A DNA stretch of 41,144 bases from contig DATBED010000065.1 in assembly GCA_036276195.1 (NCBI GenBank), positions 1-41,144 on the forward strand, given 5' to 3'. Within the stretch, counting starts at the first letter, position 1, and the number at the start of each line of letters is the position of its first letter. The notes beneath the pieces were generated by a model. That model was not told the DNA's origin. It did not search any database and saw nothing but the letters and a program-made list of their open reading frames with translations. This document shows positions 24,266 through 31,530 of this stretch, one piece after another. The stretch is from DATBED01 sp036276195. GTDB taxonomy: Bacteria; Patescibacteriota; Saccharimonadia; Saccharimonadales; UBA4665. Made by a program: the position numbers and the translations under genes.

Positions 24266-24271
24266 GACTAC

Positions 24272-24277
24272 AGTGTA
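24272..24277 (-). promoter_or_regulatory. -10 element, leaderless promoter of the HAD gene
   Basis: TACACT, 6 bp before GTG 24265; divergent from the msrA promoter. Confidence 0.5.
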
Positions 24278-24296
24278 CACAATCGGCTTATGGGGA

Positions 24297-24302
24297 TAAA
24301 AT
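24297..24302 (+). promoter_or_regulatory. -10 element, leaderless promoter of msrA
   Basis: TAAAAT, 6 bp before ATG 24309. Confidence 0.55.
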
Positions 24303-24308
24303 TAGATT

Positions 24309-24851
24309 ATGGCGAGTTTAGAAACGGCAACACTGGGCGGTGGATGTTATTGGTGCTTAGAGGCCTTCTATCAGCGTGTCGTTGGCATTGAATCGGTTAC
24401 CTCTGGTTACAGCGGCGGCCATGTAGCTAACCCTACTCCCGAGCAGGTTTACAGGGGCGATACCGGCCACGCCGAGGTGGTGCAGCTTAAGTTTGACCCG
24501 AGCGTCATCAGCTACCACGAAATCCTGGAAATCTTTTACGTGATGCACGACCCAACAACGTTGAATCGCCAAGATCACGATGTCGGCGAAGAATACCGCT
24601 CCATCATCCTCTACCATAACGACGAACAGGAGCGAATCGCCGAAGAAACTACCAAAACCTTTGCCGCCGATTTATATAAGGATCCAATTGTCACCCAAAT
24701 TGAGCCCTTCACCAAATTCTGGCCGGCCGAAGAGTACATGCAAGACTATTACAATAAAAACCCGACCGCCGGCTATTGTCTAGTTGTGATCGACCCCAAA
24801 ATCCGCAAACTGCGCCAAAAATTCTCCGCCAAACTCAAACCAGAAGCCTAG
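24309..24851 (+). CDS. msrA: Peptide-methionine (S)-S-oxide reductase
   Basis: A 180-residue MsrA that reduces methionine-S-sulfoxide in proteins. The catalytic motif is GGCYWC (C13, with C16 nearby), followed by GYSGG and RGDTGHAEVVQLKFDP. The usual GCFWC has Tyr for Phe. No MsrB domain is fused and no msrB lies beside it. The gene stands alone on the plus strand, head-to-head with the HAD gene and tail-to-tail with a small membrane protein gene 2 nt away. Oxidative-damage repair is the standard role. Confidence 0.95.
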   Translation: MASLETATLGGGCYWCLEAFYQRVVGIESVTSGYSGGHVANPTPEQVYRGDTGHAEVVQLKFDPSVISYHEILEIFYVMHDPTTLNRQDHDVGEEYRSIILYHNDEQERIAEETTKTFAADLYKDPIVTQIEPFTKFWPAEEYMQDYYNKNPTAGYCLVVIDPKIRKLRQKFSAKLKPEA

Positions 24852-24853
24852 CC

Positions 24854-25123
24854 TTAGAAGATTTTTATTAGGGACATTATGGCCGCCACCAGAACGACCA
24901 GGCCCAGCGCCCGGCGGAAGTAGTTAACTCCCTTAAACAGTTCCAAGCTAGCCCATACTATTAAAGCCACGTCGGCCGCGCCAGAGAAAATGTCGGCCGT
25001 GTGGCCATTGAAGAATAGCGAAATGAGGGTTAAAACGGCCCAGGCAATCAGATAAGGGTTCGGCGTCTGCCAAATAACGACATGCCCCCTCTTGTCTTTC
25101 CAGATTTCATCCCATAAATTCAT
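24854..25123 (-). CDS. Small membrane protein (89 aa)
   Basis: Three hydrophobic segments follow a short amphipathic N-terminus (MNLWDEIWKDKRGH): about residues 26-39, 48-62 and 70-86. No family is recognised, though small three-helix proteins of this sort are frequent in CPR genomes. ATG 25123 is chosen over TTG 25141 because TATACT (25130-25135) ends 6 bp upstream. The stop lies 2 nt from that of convergent msrA. Confidence 0.6.
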   Translation of the reverse strand: MNLWDEIWKDKRGHVVIWQTPNPYLIAWAVLTLISLFFNGHTADIFSGAADVALIVWASLELFKGVNYFRRALGLVVLVAAIMSLIKIF

Positions 25124-25129
25124 CGCTCT

Positions 25130-25135
25130 AGTATA
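25130..25135 (-). promoter_or_regulatory. -10 element, leaderless promoter of the 89-aa membrane protein gene
   Basis: TATACT, 6 bp before ATG 25123; decides against TTG 25141. Confidence 0.55.
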
Positions 25136-25144
25136 CGGCAAAAA

Positions 25145-25513
25145 TCATTCCAATTCGTGGATTTTTTGATGGTCAAGCCCGTAATAATGTGCTATTTCGT
25201 GCCAAAGAGTGTGCTTAATCTGCTCTTTGAGCTCGACCAGATTGCTGGAGTGGTACTGCAGCGGTATTTTGAAGAGCGTGATTTTATCGGGCAAAAGCCG
25301 CGCTATGCCTTGGCGCTGTGGCAGCGGCGTGCCTTCGTACAGGCCGAGCAGCGTTTGGTCGTTTCTTAGCGCCAGTTGCTGCCGCTGTTCCGGTGTGGGC
25401 ACATCTTCGTAAAGGATCGCCACGTTCTTAATAGCCTTAACATGTTCGCCCGGCAGCTCCTCCAGCGCTTGGTTTATCAACTGCTGGAATTCTTCGTCGT
25501 TAACTTCAATCAT
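25145..25513 (-). CDS. Zincin-like metallopeptidase (PF06262-type)
   Basis: A 122-residue protein of the small minimal-zincin family. The C-terminus carries HEIAHYYGLDH (H105, E106, H109, H115), an extended HExxHxxGxxH zinc motif, on the last helix. The N-terminal part (EEFQQLINQALEELP...NVAILYEDVP) matches the family start. No signal peptide is present, so it is cytosolic. Its substrate is unknown. A TATTAT hexamer ends 8 bp before ATG 25513, a likely near-leaderless promoter. Confidence 0.85.
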   Translation of the reverse strand: MIEVNDEEFQQLINQALEELPGEHVKAIKNVAILYEDVPTPEQRQQLALRNDQTLLGLYEGTPLPQRQGIARLLPDKITLFKIPLQYHSSNLVELKEQIKHTLWHEIAHYYGLDHQKIHELE

Positions 25514-25547
25514 TACTATACATAATATAGCAAGAGCTTTAATTTTG

Positions 25548-27056
25548 CTACAATTTGAGGTCGGGGTAGATGGTTTTGGTGGTTTCGTCGATTTCGTGCC
25601 GCAGTTGCGGGAACGGCACGCCTTCTCGGGCGGTTACGCCTTCAAAAACCCAGAAAACGCGTTCGCTGAAGCCCCAGCCCACGGCCGGCGGCATGCCGTA
25701 CTCCAGCATTTCCACGTAGTCAATGTCGAGCATCATGGCCTCTTCGTCGCCGGCATCGCGCAGCTTTTGCTGTTCCACAAAGCGATTCAGCTGATCTAGC
25801 GGGTCATTCAATTCGGAAAAGCCATTGCCCAGTTCGGCACCGGCAATGATCGGCTGGAAGCGCTGGACCGTTTGAGGATTATCAGGATTGGTTTTTGACA
25901 AAGGACTAATAAAAGTTGGCGTGTTAACCAGCCAGACCGGCCCGGCCACGTCTTTGCGGATGTTCTTCCACAGTTTGTCTATGCCGCGGGCTTTATTTTC
26001 CGTCTGCTCCACCTCAAGACCATTAGCAGCAAGAGTCGCCTTGACGTCTTCGAGCGAACAGTCCAGCGGGTTAAGCCCATAGCGATCTTTAATAACTTCC
26101 ACATAATCCCACTCCTCCCAATCCTTAGTGAGGTCGACATCGAACTGGCCGAGTTTGAATTTGAGCGTTCCAAAGGTAGTTTGCAGCACCGAGCGGTACA
26201 TGTCTGTCATAAATTTCATTCCGTCGCGCCAGTCGGCGTAGGCCCAGTACCATTCCATGGCCACGTGCTCGGGCAGATGCTCGTCGGAGTAGTTTTCGTT
26301 GCGGAAGCGCGGGCCGATGTCGTACACCTTCTCGAAACCGGCGCCCAGCAGCCGCTTAAGTGGCAGCTCATGGCTAATCCGTAGGTAAAAGTCTTGGTCC
26401 AGCGCGTCCATATGGGTCACGAAAGGATTGGCGTCGGCCCCGCCGGTAGTGTGCTCTAGCACCGGAATATTAACCTCTGTAAAACCGTTTTGGTTGAGGT
26501 AGTCGCGCGTGGCCTGCCAGAACTGGCTGCGGCGCACAAAGCGCTCGCGCACATCGAGGTTGACGTTCATATCGACGTAACGGCGACGCAGGCGCTCCTC
26601 CTTATTGGTAAACGACTCGTGCGACTGCGGCATTGGCCGCAAAGATTTGGCTAGTAATCTAAGTTTATGCGCTTCCACCGAGATTTCGCCAGTTTGGGTT
26701 TTAATGACGGGGCCACTAGCCTCAATAAAATCACCGACGTCTAATAGCGGAAGCTGGTCAAAACCGATTTGGCTGTTAGCCGCATCAAGACCGGCCAATT
26801 TATCCGGTGCCAGGAATAGCTGCACTTGCCCGCTCTGGTCGCGGATTACCACAAAGGCGATCTTGCCAAACTTGCGGATGTTCATAACCCGCCCCACCAC
26901 CGTCACTTCCTGGCCGTTCAGCTCGTCGAACTTGCCTGAAATGTCAGCCAGAGCATGCGTTCGCCCGGCTTTAGCCGGATACGAATCCAAGCCCAGCTGC
27001 TTCAGCTCGTCGAGCTTGCGCAGCCGCTCATCCCTTAGTTCCTTCAACGTCGCCAT
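25548..27056 (-). CDS. lysS: Lysyl-tRNA synthetase, class II
   Basis: A 502-residue enzyme. The N-terminal OB-fold (VTVVGRVMNIRKFGKIAFVVIRD) binds the anticodon; the catalytic core has motif 2 YDIGPRFRNENYSDEHLPEH and lysine-pocket motifs MEWYWAYADW and ELGNGFSELNDP. Motif 3 reads GWGFSERVFWVFEG in place of the usual GLGIGIDRL, keeping the key Arg but otherwise diverged. The ATG follows the vapC stop with no gap (TAAATG), so lysS translation appears tied to the toxin-antitoxin module ahead of it. No separate leaderless -10 is seen; TAAAAT about 26 bp upstream is possible. Confidence 0.95.
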   Translation of the reverse strand: MATLKELRDERLRKLDELKQLGLDSYPAKAGRTHALADISGKFDELNGQEVTVVGRVMNIRKFGKIAFVVIRDQSGQVQLFLAPDKLAGLDAANSQIGFDQLPLLDVGDFIEASGPVIKTQTGEISVEAHKLRLLAKSLRPMPQSHESFTNKEERLRRRYVDMNVNLDVRERFVRRSQFWQATRDYLNQNGFTEVNIPVLEHTTGGADANPFVTHMDALDQDFYLRISHELPLKRLLGAGFEKVYDIGPRFRNENYSDEHLPEHVAMEWYWAYADWRDGMKFMTDMYRSVLQTTFGTLKFKLGQFDVDLTKDWEEWDYVEVIKDRYGLNPLDCSLEDVKATLAANGLEVEQTENKARGIDKLWKNIRKDVAGPVWLVNTPTFISPLSKTNPDNPQTVQRFQPIIAGAELGNGFSELNDPLDQLNRFVEQQKLRDAGDEEAMMLDIDYVEMLEYGMPPAVGWGFSERVFWVFEGVTAREGVPFPQLRHEIDETTKTIYPDLKL

Positions 27057-27443
27057 TTATTTTCTCGCATCAATTAATTTTAAGCCAGGTAGTTCTAGTT
27101 TGGAAATTTCAGCGTCAGACATCATTAATGGCTGGTGGCTTTGGATAGCCAAGGCGATTATAGCAATGTCGAAGGGATCTCTGTGCCTAACGCCGGCTAA
27201 GCTAATGAAAATTCTAAGTTGATCAACCGATAGTTCAGCTACTTGAATCCCCAGACTTGGCAGGGCTTTGACGATAGTTTCAAAGTAGCGAAAGCGCCCG
27301 ATTCGTTCTTTAATAGCGATCTCGTACAGTGAGGCCTGGCTGATTTGTAGGTTTGGTGTGTTTTTGATCGCCTCGGCCGCCTGGGCGCCTAACTTTTTAT
27401 CACCGCCGACAGCCCAAATTAGGACATTGGTATCAATAATCAT
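27057..27443 (-). CDS. vapC: VapC-type PIN-domain toxin
   Basis: A 128-residue PIN ribonuclease: D4 in MIIDTNVLIW, E41 in ASLYEIAIKERIG, D89/D92 in HRDPFDIAIIALA and D110 in LMMSD form the acidic metal site, so it looks intact. VapC toxins cut tRNA or rRNA. The antitoxin gene lies 11 nt upstream, and lysS starts immediately after its stop. An intact toxin inside a synthetase gene run is unusual. Confidence 0.9.
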   Translation of the reverse strand: MIIDTNVLIWAVGGDKKLGAQAAEAIKNTPNLQISQASLYEIAIKERIGRFRYFETIVKALPSLGIQVAELSVDQLRIFISLAGVRHRDPFDIAIIALAIQSHQPLMMSDAEISKLELPGLKLIDARK

Positions 27444-27454
27444 AAGGCCAATTA

Positions 27455-27733
27455 TTAAGGTAACGACTTATTATTAATCATGGCGTCGGCGATTTGGTCG
27501 TCGAGCTCTTTGCTGAAAGCATCGGGAGCCACCCAGATTTTACCCTTAAGGGTACCTAGCTGGCGATATGGTTTTTTAGCCTTCGCTTCCGTCTGGGGGA
27601 TCAACTCCGGCTCTACCACTAGTGAAACTTCATATTTGCCATAGGCCCCTATGGCAATTTTTTCACCGCGTTTAGCGGCCGCGATATATTTACTAAGGTT
27701 AGTTTTGGCATCGTGTACCGAAATTGTTTTCAT
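27455..27733 (-). CDS. vapB: Phd/YefM-type antitoxin (VapB partner)
   Basis: A 92-residue antitoxin. The N-terminus KTISVHDAKTNLSKYIAAAK with GEKIAI matches the Phd/YefM DNA-binding fold, and the C-terminal half (residues 50-92) is the acidic, helical toxin-binding tail. A 7-bp inverted repeat (27736-27752) sits 2 bp before the ATG and is a good operator candidate for autorepression. It follows greA after a 31-nt gap. Confidence 0.87.
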   Translation of the reverse strand: MKTISVHDAKTNLSKYIAAAKRGEKIAIGAYGKYEVSLVVEPELIPQTEAKAKKPYRQLGTLKGKIWVAPDAFSKELDDQIADAMINNKSLP

Positions 27734-27735
27734 AT

Positions 27736-27752
27736 ACTTAGCTTAGCTAAGT
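27736..27752. promoter_or_regulatory. Candidate operator of the vapBC module
   Basis: Perfect inverted repeat ACTTAGC-TTA-GCTAAGT immediately upstream of the antitoxin ATG, placed between greA and vapB. Antitoxins of this type usually bind such palindromes to repress their own genes. Confidence 0.6.
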
Positions 27753-27764
27753 TTTAGGTTTCGG

Positions 27765-28223
27765 TCAAGAGATGCCAACGATTTTGTAGCTGGTGGTTTC
27801 GGCAGCGGCGGTGATTTCGACTTTGTCGCCCTCTTGTTTGCCCAGTAAGGCCTGACCAATGGGCGATTCGTCGCTGATTTTACCATTTAAGGGGTCGGCT
27901 TCTACCGTGCCGACTACTTGAAACTCTTTAGTTTTGCCATCGCTTTTCAGTTTAACAACCGAGCCGAGTTGCACCTGGCTATCGCCGCGCGGTTTCTTGA
28001 TAATTTCAGCATTTTGCAAGATGTTTTGCAGTTCGGCGCCCCGGGCTTCGTTGCGGTCTTTCTCGGCCAAGGCTGACTGATACTCGGCATTCTCGGTCAA
28101 ATCGCCCAGTTCGCGGGCCGATTTAATGGCGTCGGCTATGTCGCCGCGCTTGGCCATTAGGGAATCTAGCTCCGCTTGGAGCTCATCCACACCCGCCTTG
28201 GTCAATCGGAACAATTTTTTCAT
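27765..28223 (-). CDS. greA: Transcription elongation factor GreA
   Basis: A 152-residue factor that enters the RNA polymerase secondary channel and rescues backtracked complexes. The N-terminal coiled coil carries the acidic tip (GDLTENAEYQSALAEKD) and the C-terminal domain reads ISDESPIGQALLGKQEGDKVEI. It has its own promoter (TATAAT 28272-28277) and an AAGGAG 11 nt before the ATG, giving a leader of about 42 nt. It lies between proS and vapBC and may also be reached by read-through from proS. Confidence 0.96.
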   Translation of the reverse strand: MKKLFRLTKAGVDELQAELDSLMAKRGDIADAIKSARELGDLTENAEYQSALAEKDRNEARGAELQNILQNAEIIKKPRGDSQVQLGSVVKLKSDGKTKEFQVVGTVEADPLNGKISDESPIGQALLGKQEGDKVEITAAAETTSYKIVGIS

Positions 28224-28271
28224 AGGGGAGCAATCTCCTTAACATTTCCTCGGCCGCCCGTAGTTGGCCTT

Positions 28272-28277
28272 ATTATA
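28272..28277 (-). promoter_or_regulatory. -10 element of greA
   Basis: Perfect TATAAT in the proS-greA gap; the leader of about 42 nt contains AAGGAG (28235-28240). Confidence 0.55.
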
Positions 28278-28284
28278 GCAATTT

Positions 28285-29988
28285 CTACTCGGCGATGCCT
28301 AGTCTTTTCATCAGTTCCTGCCGGCTAACCTGGATTGCTTCTTGAGAAGTTCGAGGCTTGAGCTCGTAGTTGTTAGCGGCCACTGTTTTGTCGCTGATGA
28401 CCACACGGTACGGAATGCCCAGCAGATCGGCATCGGCAAACTTCTCGCCCGGCCGATTAGGCCGGTCGTCATATAATACTTCAACTTGCTGACTTGTCAA
28501 TGAATTATAGAGTTCGTCAGCTTGCTTGACTACTTCCTCGCTGTCTCCCAACCTGGCTAGATAGACCTTATAAGGAGCAACGACTTCAGGCCAAATAACG
28601 CCTTTATCGTCATGATACTTCTCAACTATAGCCGCCATGGTACGCCCAAGGCCAATACCGTAGCAACCCATGTAATACTTTTGGCGATTGCCTCTTTCGT
28701 CAGTATATTCAGCGTCATGCATTAAATTACTATAGTGGTAGCCCAACTGAAATGTATTACCAACCTCTATACCACGTTTTTCTTGCATCTGGTCGCTAGG
28801 TTGCAATAAGGCTACATCACCCTCTATGTCAGGCTTGTAATCCCGGTCTATATTAATGTTGAGCAGATCTTTGTTCTTTTGATTAGCACCCCCATAAGCG
28901 TTTTTTACTGTACGTAAACTGTTATCTGCCACTACTAAGACTGGATAACCACTTTTGTTACCCTTTTTGGGGAAGTTTACCGGAGAAATAAATCCTGGTT
29001 CGCTACCTAAATCCTCTCGAATTTCTTCGTCAGTTGCCGAGCGTAAGTTCCAAGCGTCAGCAATATGTGTCAATTTGGTTTCATTGACCTCAAAGTCGCC
29101 ACGAATAAGCACCAATACGTAACGTTTAACAGATTCGTCAAAATATAGAACATCTTTAATCTGCTGCCAGAGGGGCATTTTATGAAGGGTAGCCCCATCT
29201 TCCATAGTGGTGCCTCTAGGTGCGTCAACTGGCGTAAGTGGTAATAGATCGTCATTGATATTTTTTGGTTCAGCTTGGACTTTAGCTACGTCTTCGTGGG
29301 CCGCTTCGCCACTTTGCTTGTCAATAAAGTAGCGGCTTTCTCCAATATCGCTTTCCACGATAAACTCATGGCAATATTCGCCACCAATGTATCCATTGTC
29401 CGCCAATACTATATCTGTCTTGAGGCCCATCTCTTCGAAGATTGCTGTGTAAGAATTTTTCATCTGTTCATAAATATCTGTAAATTGTTCTTCGGTGCTG
29501 AAGCTATAGGCGTCCTTCATAACAAACTCTCGTACTCGGAGCAAGCCGCCACGCGCCCTCATTTCATCACGAAATTTCATCGAAAACTGGTAGATATTAA
29601 ATGGTAAATCTTTGTAGCTGACATTGAATTTGCGTACCAAATCTACGGCCATTTCTTCAGCCGTGCCGCCAAGAGCGAATTCAGCCTGGCGCCTATCTGT
29701 AATTTTCATCAGCTCAAAACCGGTTGTTGTCGTCCGATTAGTTTCTTGCCATAACTCTAGTGGATGCAGCACCGGCATTACTACTTCCTGGCCACTGGCT
29801 TGATTCATGTGTTTACGAATGATTCGTTCAATATTTTGATGAACTCTCAGCCCAAGTGGCAGCAAGTAATAACGGCCGGCTGTGGACTCTCGAATAAAGC
29901 CGCCTTGTACAAGCAGACGGTGTGAATCAATCGGGTAATCCGTACCCTCTGTTTTAGAAGTTTTGCCAAATAGCTGGGAAAGTCTCAT
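28285..29988 (-). CDS. proS: Prolyl-tRNA synthetase, bacterial type
   Basis: A 567-residue class II synthetase. Motif 1 and 2 regions read MNQASGQEVVMPVLHP and FRDEMRARGGLLRVREFVMKDAYSF; the editing insertion domain lies at about residues 225-400; motif 3 is CYGIGLGRTMAAI; the anticodon-binding domain follows. A Shine-Dalgarno AAAGGA lies 6-7 nt before ATG 29988. The gene is second in a unit whose first gene (130 aa) is preceded by a leader peptide rich in Pro codons and a terminator, so its transcription is probably controlled by proline supply. Confidence 0.97.
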   Translation of the reverse strand: MRLSQLFGKTSKTEGTDYPIDSHRLLVQGGFIRESTAGRYYLLPLGLRVHQNIERIIRKHMNQASGQEVVMPVLHPLELWQETNRTTTTGFELMKITDRRQAEFALGGTAEEMAVDLVRKFNVSYKDLPFNIYQFSMKFRDEMRARGGLLRVREFVMKDAYSFSTEEQFTDIYEQMKNSYTAIFEEMGLKTDIVLADNGYIGGEYCHEFIVESDIGESRYFIDKQSGEAAHEDVAKVQAEPKNINDDLLPLTPVDAPRGTTMEDGATLHKMPLWQQIKDVLYFDESVKRYVLVLIRGDFEVNETKLTHIADAWNLRSATDEEIREDLGSEPGFISPVNFPKKGNKSGYPVLVVADNSLRTVKNAYGGANQKNKDLLNINIDRDYKPDIEGDVALLQPSDQMQEKRGIEVGNTFQLGYHYSNLMHDAEYTDERGNRQKYYMGCYGIGLGRTMAAIVEKYHDDKGVIWPEVVAPYKVYLARLGDSEEVVKQADELYNSLTSQQVEVLYDDRPNRPGEKFADADLLGIPYRVVISDKTVAANNYELKPRTSQEAIQVSRQELMKRLGIAE

Positions 29989-30027
29989 ATAAAATCCTTT
30001 GCTTTAGTTTAACCCTTTCAACTAGCG

Positions 30028-30420
30028 TCACAAAACCCTCATGCGCTTCTCATAGTCTATGCGATGAAGAAACCGGCCATCATAAGTCTTGATTCGCCTA
30101 TAGGCAGCTCTGTAAGCATGGTGTGCTAGTCTTATGGCATTAGCCTCAATGTAATCAGCAATATCGCCATAGTCACGAAAGTTTTCAATGTCGCCGCCTG
30201 CCGCTTCTATCGCCTTTCTATCAAGCTCATTATAGTAATCGGCATTGGCATGGACTGCTTCTACGCTTACTCGTCCTAAAATTACCAAATCAGCAATCCG
30301 CATAGCCTCTTGGTCGGATATTTCATCAGGATCTAATTGGTTATTAAATATGTTCTGGGTCTGATGGCCCCAACGTCTGTCCATCATTACTTCATCGTTT
30401 AACTGTCTTTCGTTAATCAT
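30028..30420 (-). CDS. Hypothetical protein (130 aa), first gene of the proS unit
   Basis: No family recognised. The protein is soluble and mostly helical, with many Asp/Glu/Arg residues (EISDQEAMRIADLVILG, YRAAYRRIKTYDG). A good GGAGA lies 6 nt before ATG 30420. The gene begins just after the attenuator terminator, and proS starts 39 nt after its stop, so both are under the same leader control. A function linked to proline charging is possible by context only. Confidence 0.6.
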   Translation of the reverse strand: MINERQLNDEVMMDRRWGHQTQNIFNNQLDPDEISDQEAMRIADLVILGRVSVEAVHANADYYNELDRKAIEAAGGDIENFRDYGDIADYIEANAIRLAHHAYRAAYRRIKTYDGRFLHRIDYEKRMRVL

Positions 30421-30441
30421 TTTTATTCTCCGTTACAAATT

Positions 30442-30469
30442 AAAAACCTCCGTTCGTTTGAGACGGAGG
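30442..30469 (-). terminator. Intrinsic terminator of the proS-unit leader (attenuator)
   Basis: On the minus strand CCTCCGT (30463-30469) pairs with ACGGAGG (30447-30453) across a 9-nt loop, followed by TTTTT (30442-30446). It lies between the leader peptide and the 130-aa gene. An alternative 7-bp pairing of ACGCCTC (30466-30472) with GGGGCGT (30506-30512) would break it. Confidence 0.8.
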
Positions 30470-30503
30470 CGTGAGTTGCTAAAAATTCAAGTTAAGCTGA
30501 AAA

Positions 30504-30560
30504 CTACGCCCCATTGGGCGGTAGCGGGAGGTCAGAAACACAGTAGAACTTCTTGATCAT
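30504..30560 (-). CDS. Proline-codon leader peptide of the proS unit
   Basis: An 18-codon ORF, MIKKFYCVSDLPLPPNGA, ending in TAG. Codons 12-15 read CCG CTA CCG CCC, giving three prolines in four codons, and they lie in the 5' strand of the pause hairpin. An extended -10 (TAAAAT at 30567-30572) ends 6 bp before the ATG, so this tiny message would itself be leaderless. Its proposed role is to sense charged tRNA-Pro by ribosome stalling. The peptide is probably without function as a product. Confidence 0.7.
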   Translation of the reverse strand: MIKKFYCVSDLPLPPNGA

Positions 30561-30566
30561 GTAGGT

Positions 30567-30572
30567 ATTTTA
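30567..30572 (-). promoter_or_regulatory. Extended -10 element of the proS leader transcript
   Basis: TAAAAT preceded by TGT, 6 bp before the leader-peptide ATG; no good -35 is seen, in keeping with an extended -10 promoter. Confidence 0.6.
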
Positions 30573-30741
30573 ACATCACACATTATGATCTGCAAAACAA
30601 ATCGTTAGGCATGACATACCTACCTTTGGTCTAGGTGTTAAATGTATGTACACTTTTAAAAATTAACAGGGGTAGGAATTCTTATTTGTATATACGTTTA
30701 GTAAGTAGTAAGGCAAAGAGCTGGAGCGGAGGCCTTTTGGG
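30573..30741. other. Intergenic region upstream of the proS leader
   Basis: Contains hairpin element copy 2 (30636-30703). The remainder shows no gene or clear signal; the downstream end of the CAAX-type protease gene is at 30742. Confidence 0.5.
30636..30703. repeat. Hairpin element copy 2 (two-copy repeat)
   Basis: Arms TGTTAAATGTATGTACA (30636-30652) and TGTATATACGTTTAGTA (30687-30703), identical to copy 1. The loop is 34 nt against 25 nt in copy 1, and after AGGGGT both copies have exactly 13 nt before the right arm. Like copy 1 it lies upstream of a minus-strand housekeeping unit, here the proS attenuator. Confidence 0.7.
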
Positions 30742-31530
30742 CTAGTGGCTGTGAATGACAAACAGGGCGACGAAGGCGATGCCGTTCTTGAGGGCGTGCA
30801 GTGTGATCGAGGCCCACAGGCTGCCGGTCTTTTCGCGCAAGTAGATCAGCACCAGGCTCAGCACGAAGGTGTCGAGCGCGGCAATGTAGAGTGGCCCGGC
30901 GGCTCCGCCCTCCGGCAGGTGGGCACTGGCAAAAAGCAGGCTGGTTAAAATGGCGGCCGGCCATAACTTAAGCGCTTTTTTAAGGCTGGTGTATAAAAAG
31001 CCGCGCACCATAATCTCTTCGGCCAGCGGCGGTAAGACCACCAAGCTAATGAAAGTCAGCACCAATGGGCCGATGCCATGTACATTATTAAAGCCGATTT
31101 GCTGCTGTTGGTTAACATTTAAGCCGGGTACGAAGTGGCTGACCACGCCGACGGTTAACAGATACAAAATGAGGTATAAGGGCAAGGCCGCCAAGCCATA
31201 AAGCGGATCAGCCCAGCGCGGCCTCTTCAGCTTAATGCTCTTGAGACTAGCCTTGTGGCGTTTAAGAAAGAAGTAGATGGCGCCGATGGTCAGGCTCTCG
31301 GCTATTAAAATAAACAAGAATTGTGCCACGACCGAATTATTGAGCCAGTCGTTGGCTTGGTTATTTGACCAGTGCCGCAGCACCGGATAAATCGAGATCA
31401 CTATACCGGCCAACAGCTGGGCGCCATAGAACACCAAAACGGCAAAAACTACGCCTCCCCACGGGTTCCAAGGCACTTGCTCAACCGGCTGGGTTAGTAG
31501 CGGCAGAGGTTTAGAGGAAGCGTTTGACAT
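30742..31530 (-). CDS. CPBP-family (CAAX-type) intramembrane metalloprotease
   Basis: A 262-residue polytopic membrane protein. The catalytic signature is LAEEIMVRGFLYTSL (EExxxR) with FASAHLP (FxxxH) downstream, as in Rce1/CPBP proteases; the C-terminal HALKNGIAFVALF adds another conserved His. About seven or eight membrane segments are visible. Its start overlaps the 3' end of rseP by 20 nt, so the two membrane proteases are translated together. The substrate is unknown; bacterial members often act in maturation or protection of secreted peptides. Confidence 0.88.
   Translation of the reverse strand: MSNASSKPLPLLTQPVEQVPWNPWGGVVFAVLVFYGAQLLAGIVISIYPVLRHWSNNQANDWLNNSVVAQFLFILIAESLTIGAIYFFLKRHKASLKSIKLKRPRWADPLYGLAALPLYLILYLLTVGVVSHFVPGLNVNQQQQIGFNNVHGIGPLVLTFISLVVLPPLAEEIMVRGFLYTSLKKALKLWPAAILTSLLFASAHLPEGGAAGPLYIAALDTFVLSLVLIYLREKTGSLWASITLHALKNGIAFVALFVIHSH

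Larger units (their letters stand above)
30442..30572 (-). promoter_or_regulatory. Leader-peptide transcription attenuator controlling proS
   Basis: From 5' to 3' on the minus strand: extended -10 TGTTAAAAT; 6 bp; an 18-codon leader ORF; a pause hairpin 1:2 (30504-30524) covering its Pro codons and stop; an antiterminator option 2:3 (30506-30512 with 30466-30472, one G-U); and the terminator 3:4 with a U-run. Stalling at Pro codons would mask strand 1, free strand 2 and permit read-through into the 130-aa gene and proS. The order matches amino-acid operon attenuators such as pheST and trp. Confidence 0.75.

Noticed and set aside
30421..30580. T-box riboswitch upstream of the proS unit
   Set aside because: The conserved T-box sequence and stem I features are not present; the leader ORF with Pro codons and the three-way pairing explain the terminator better.
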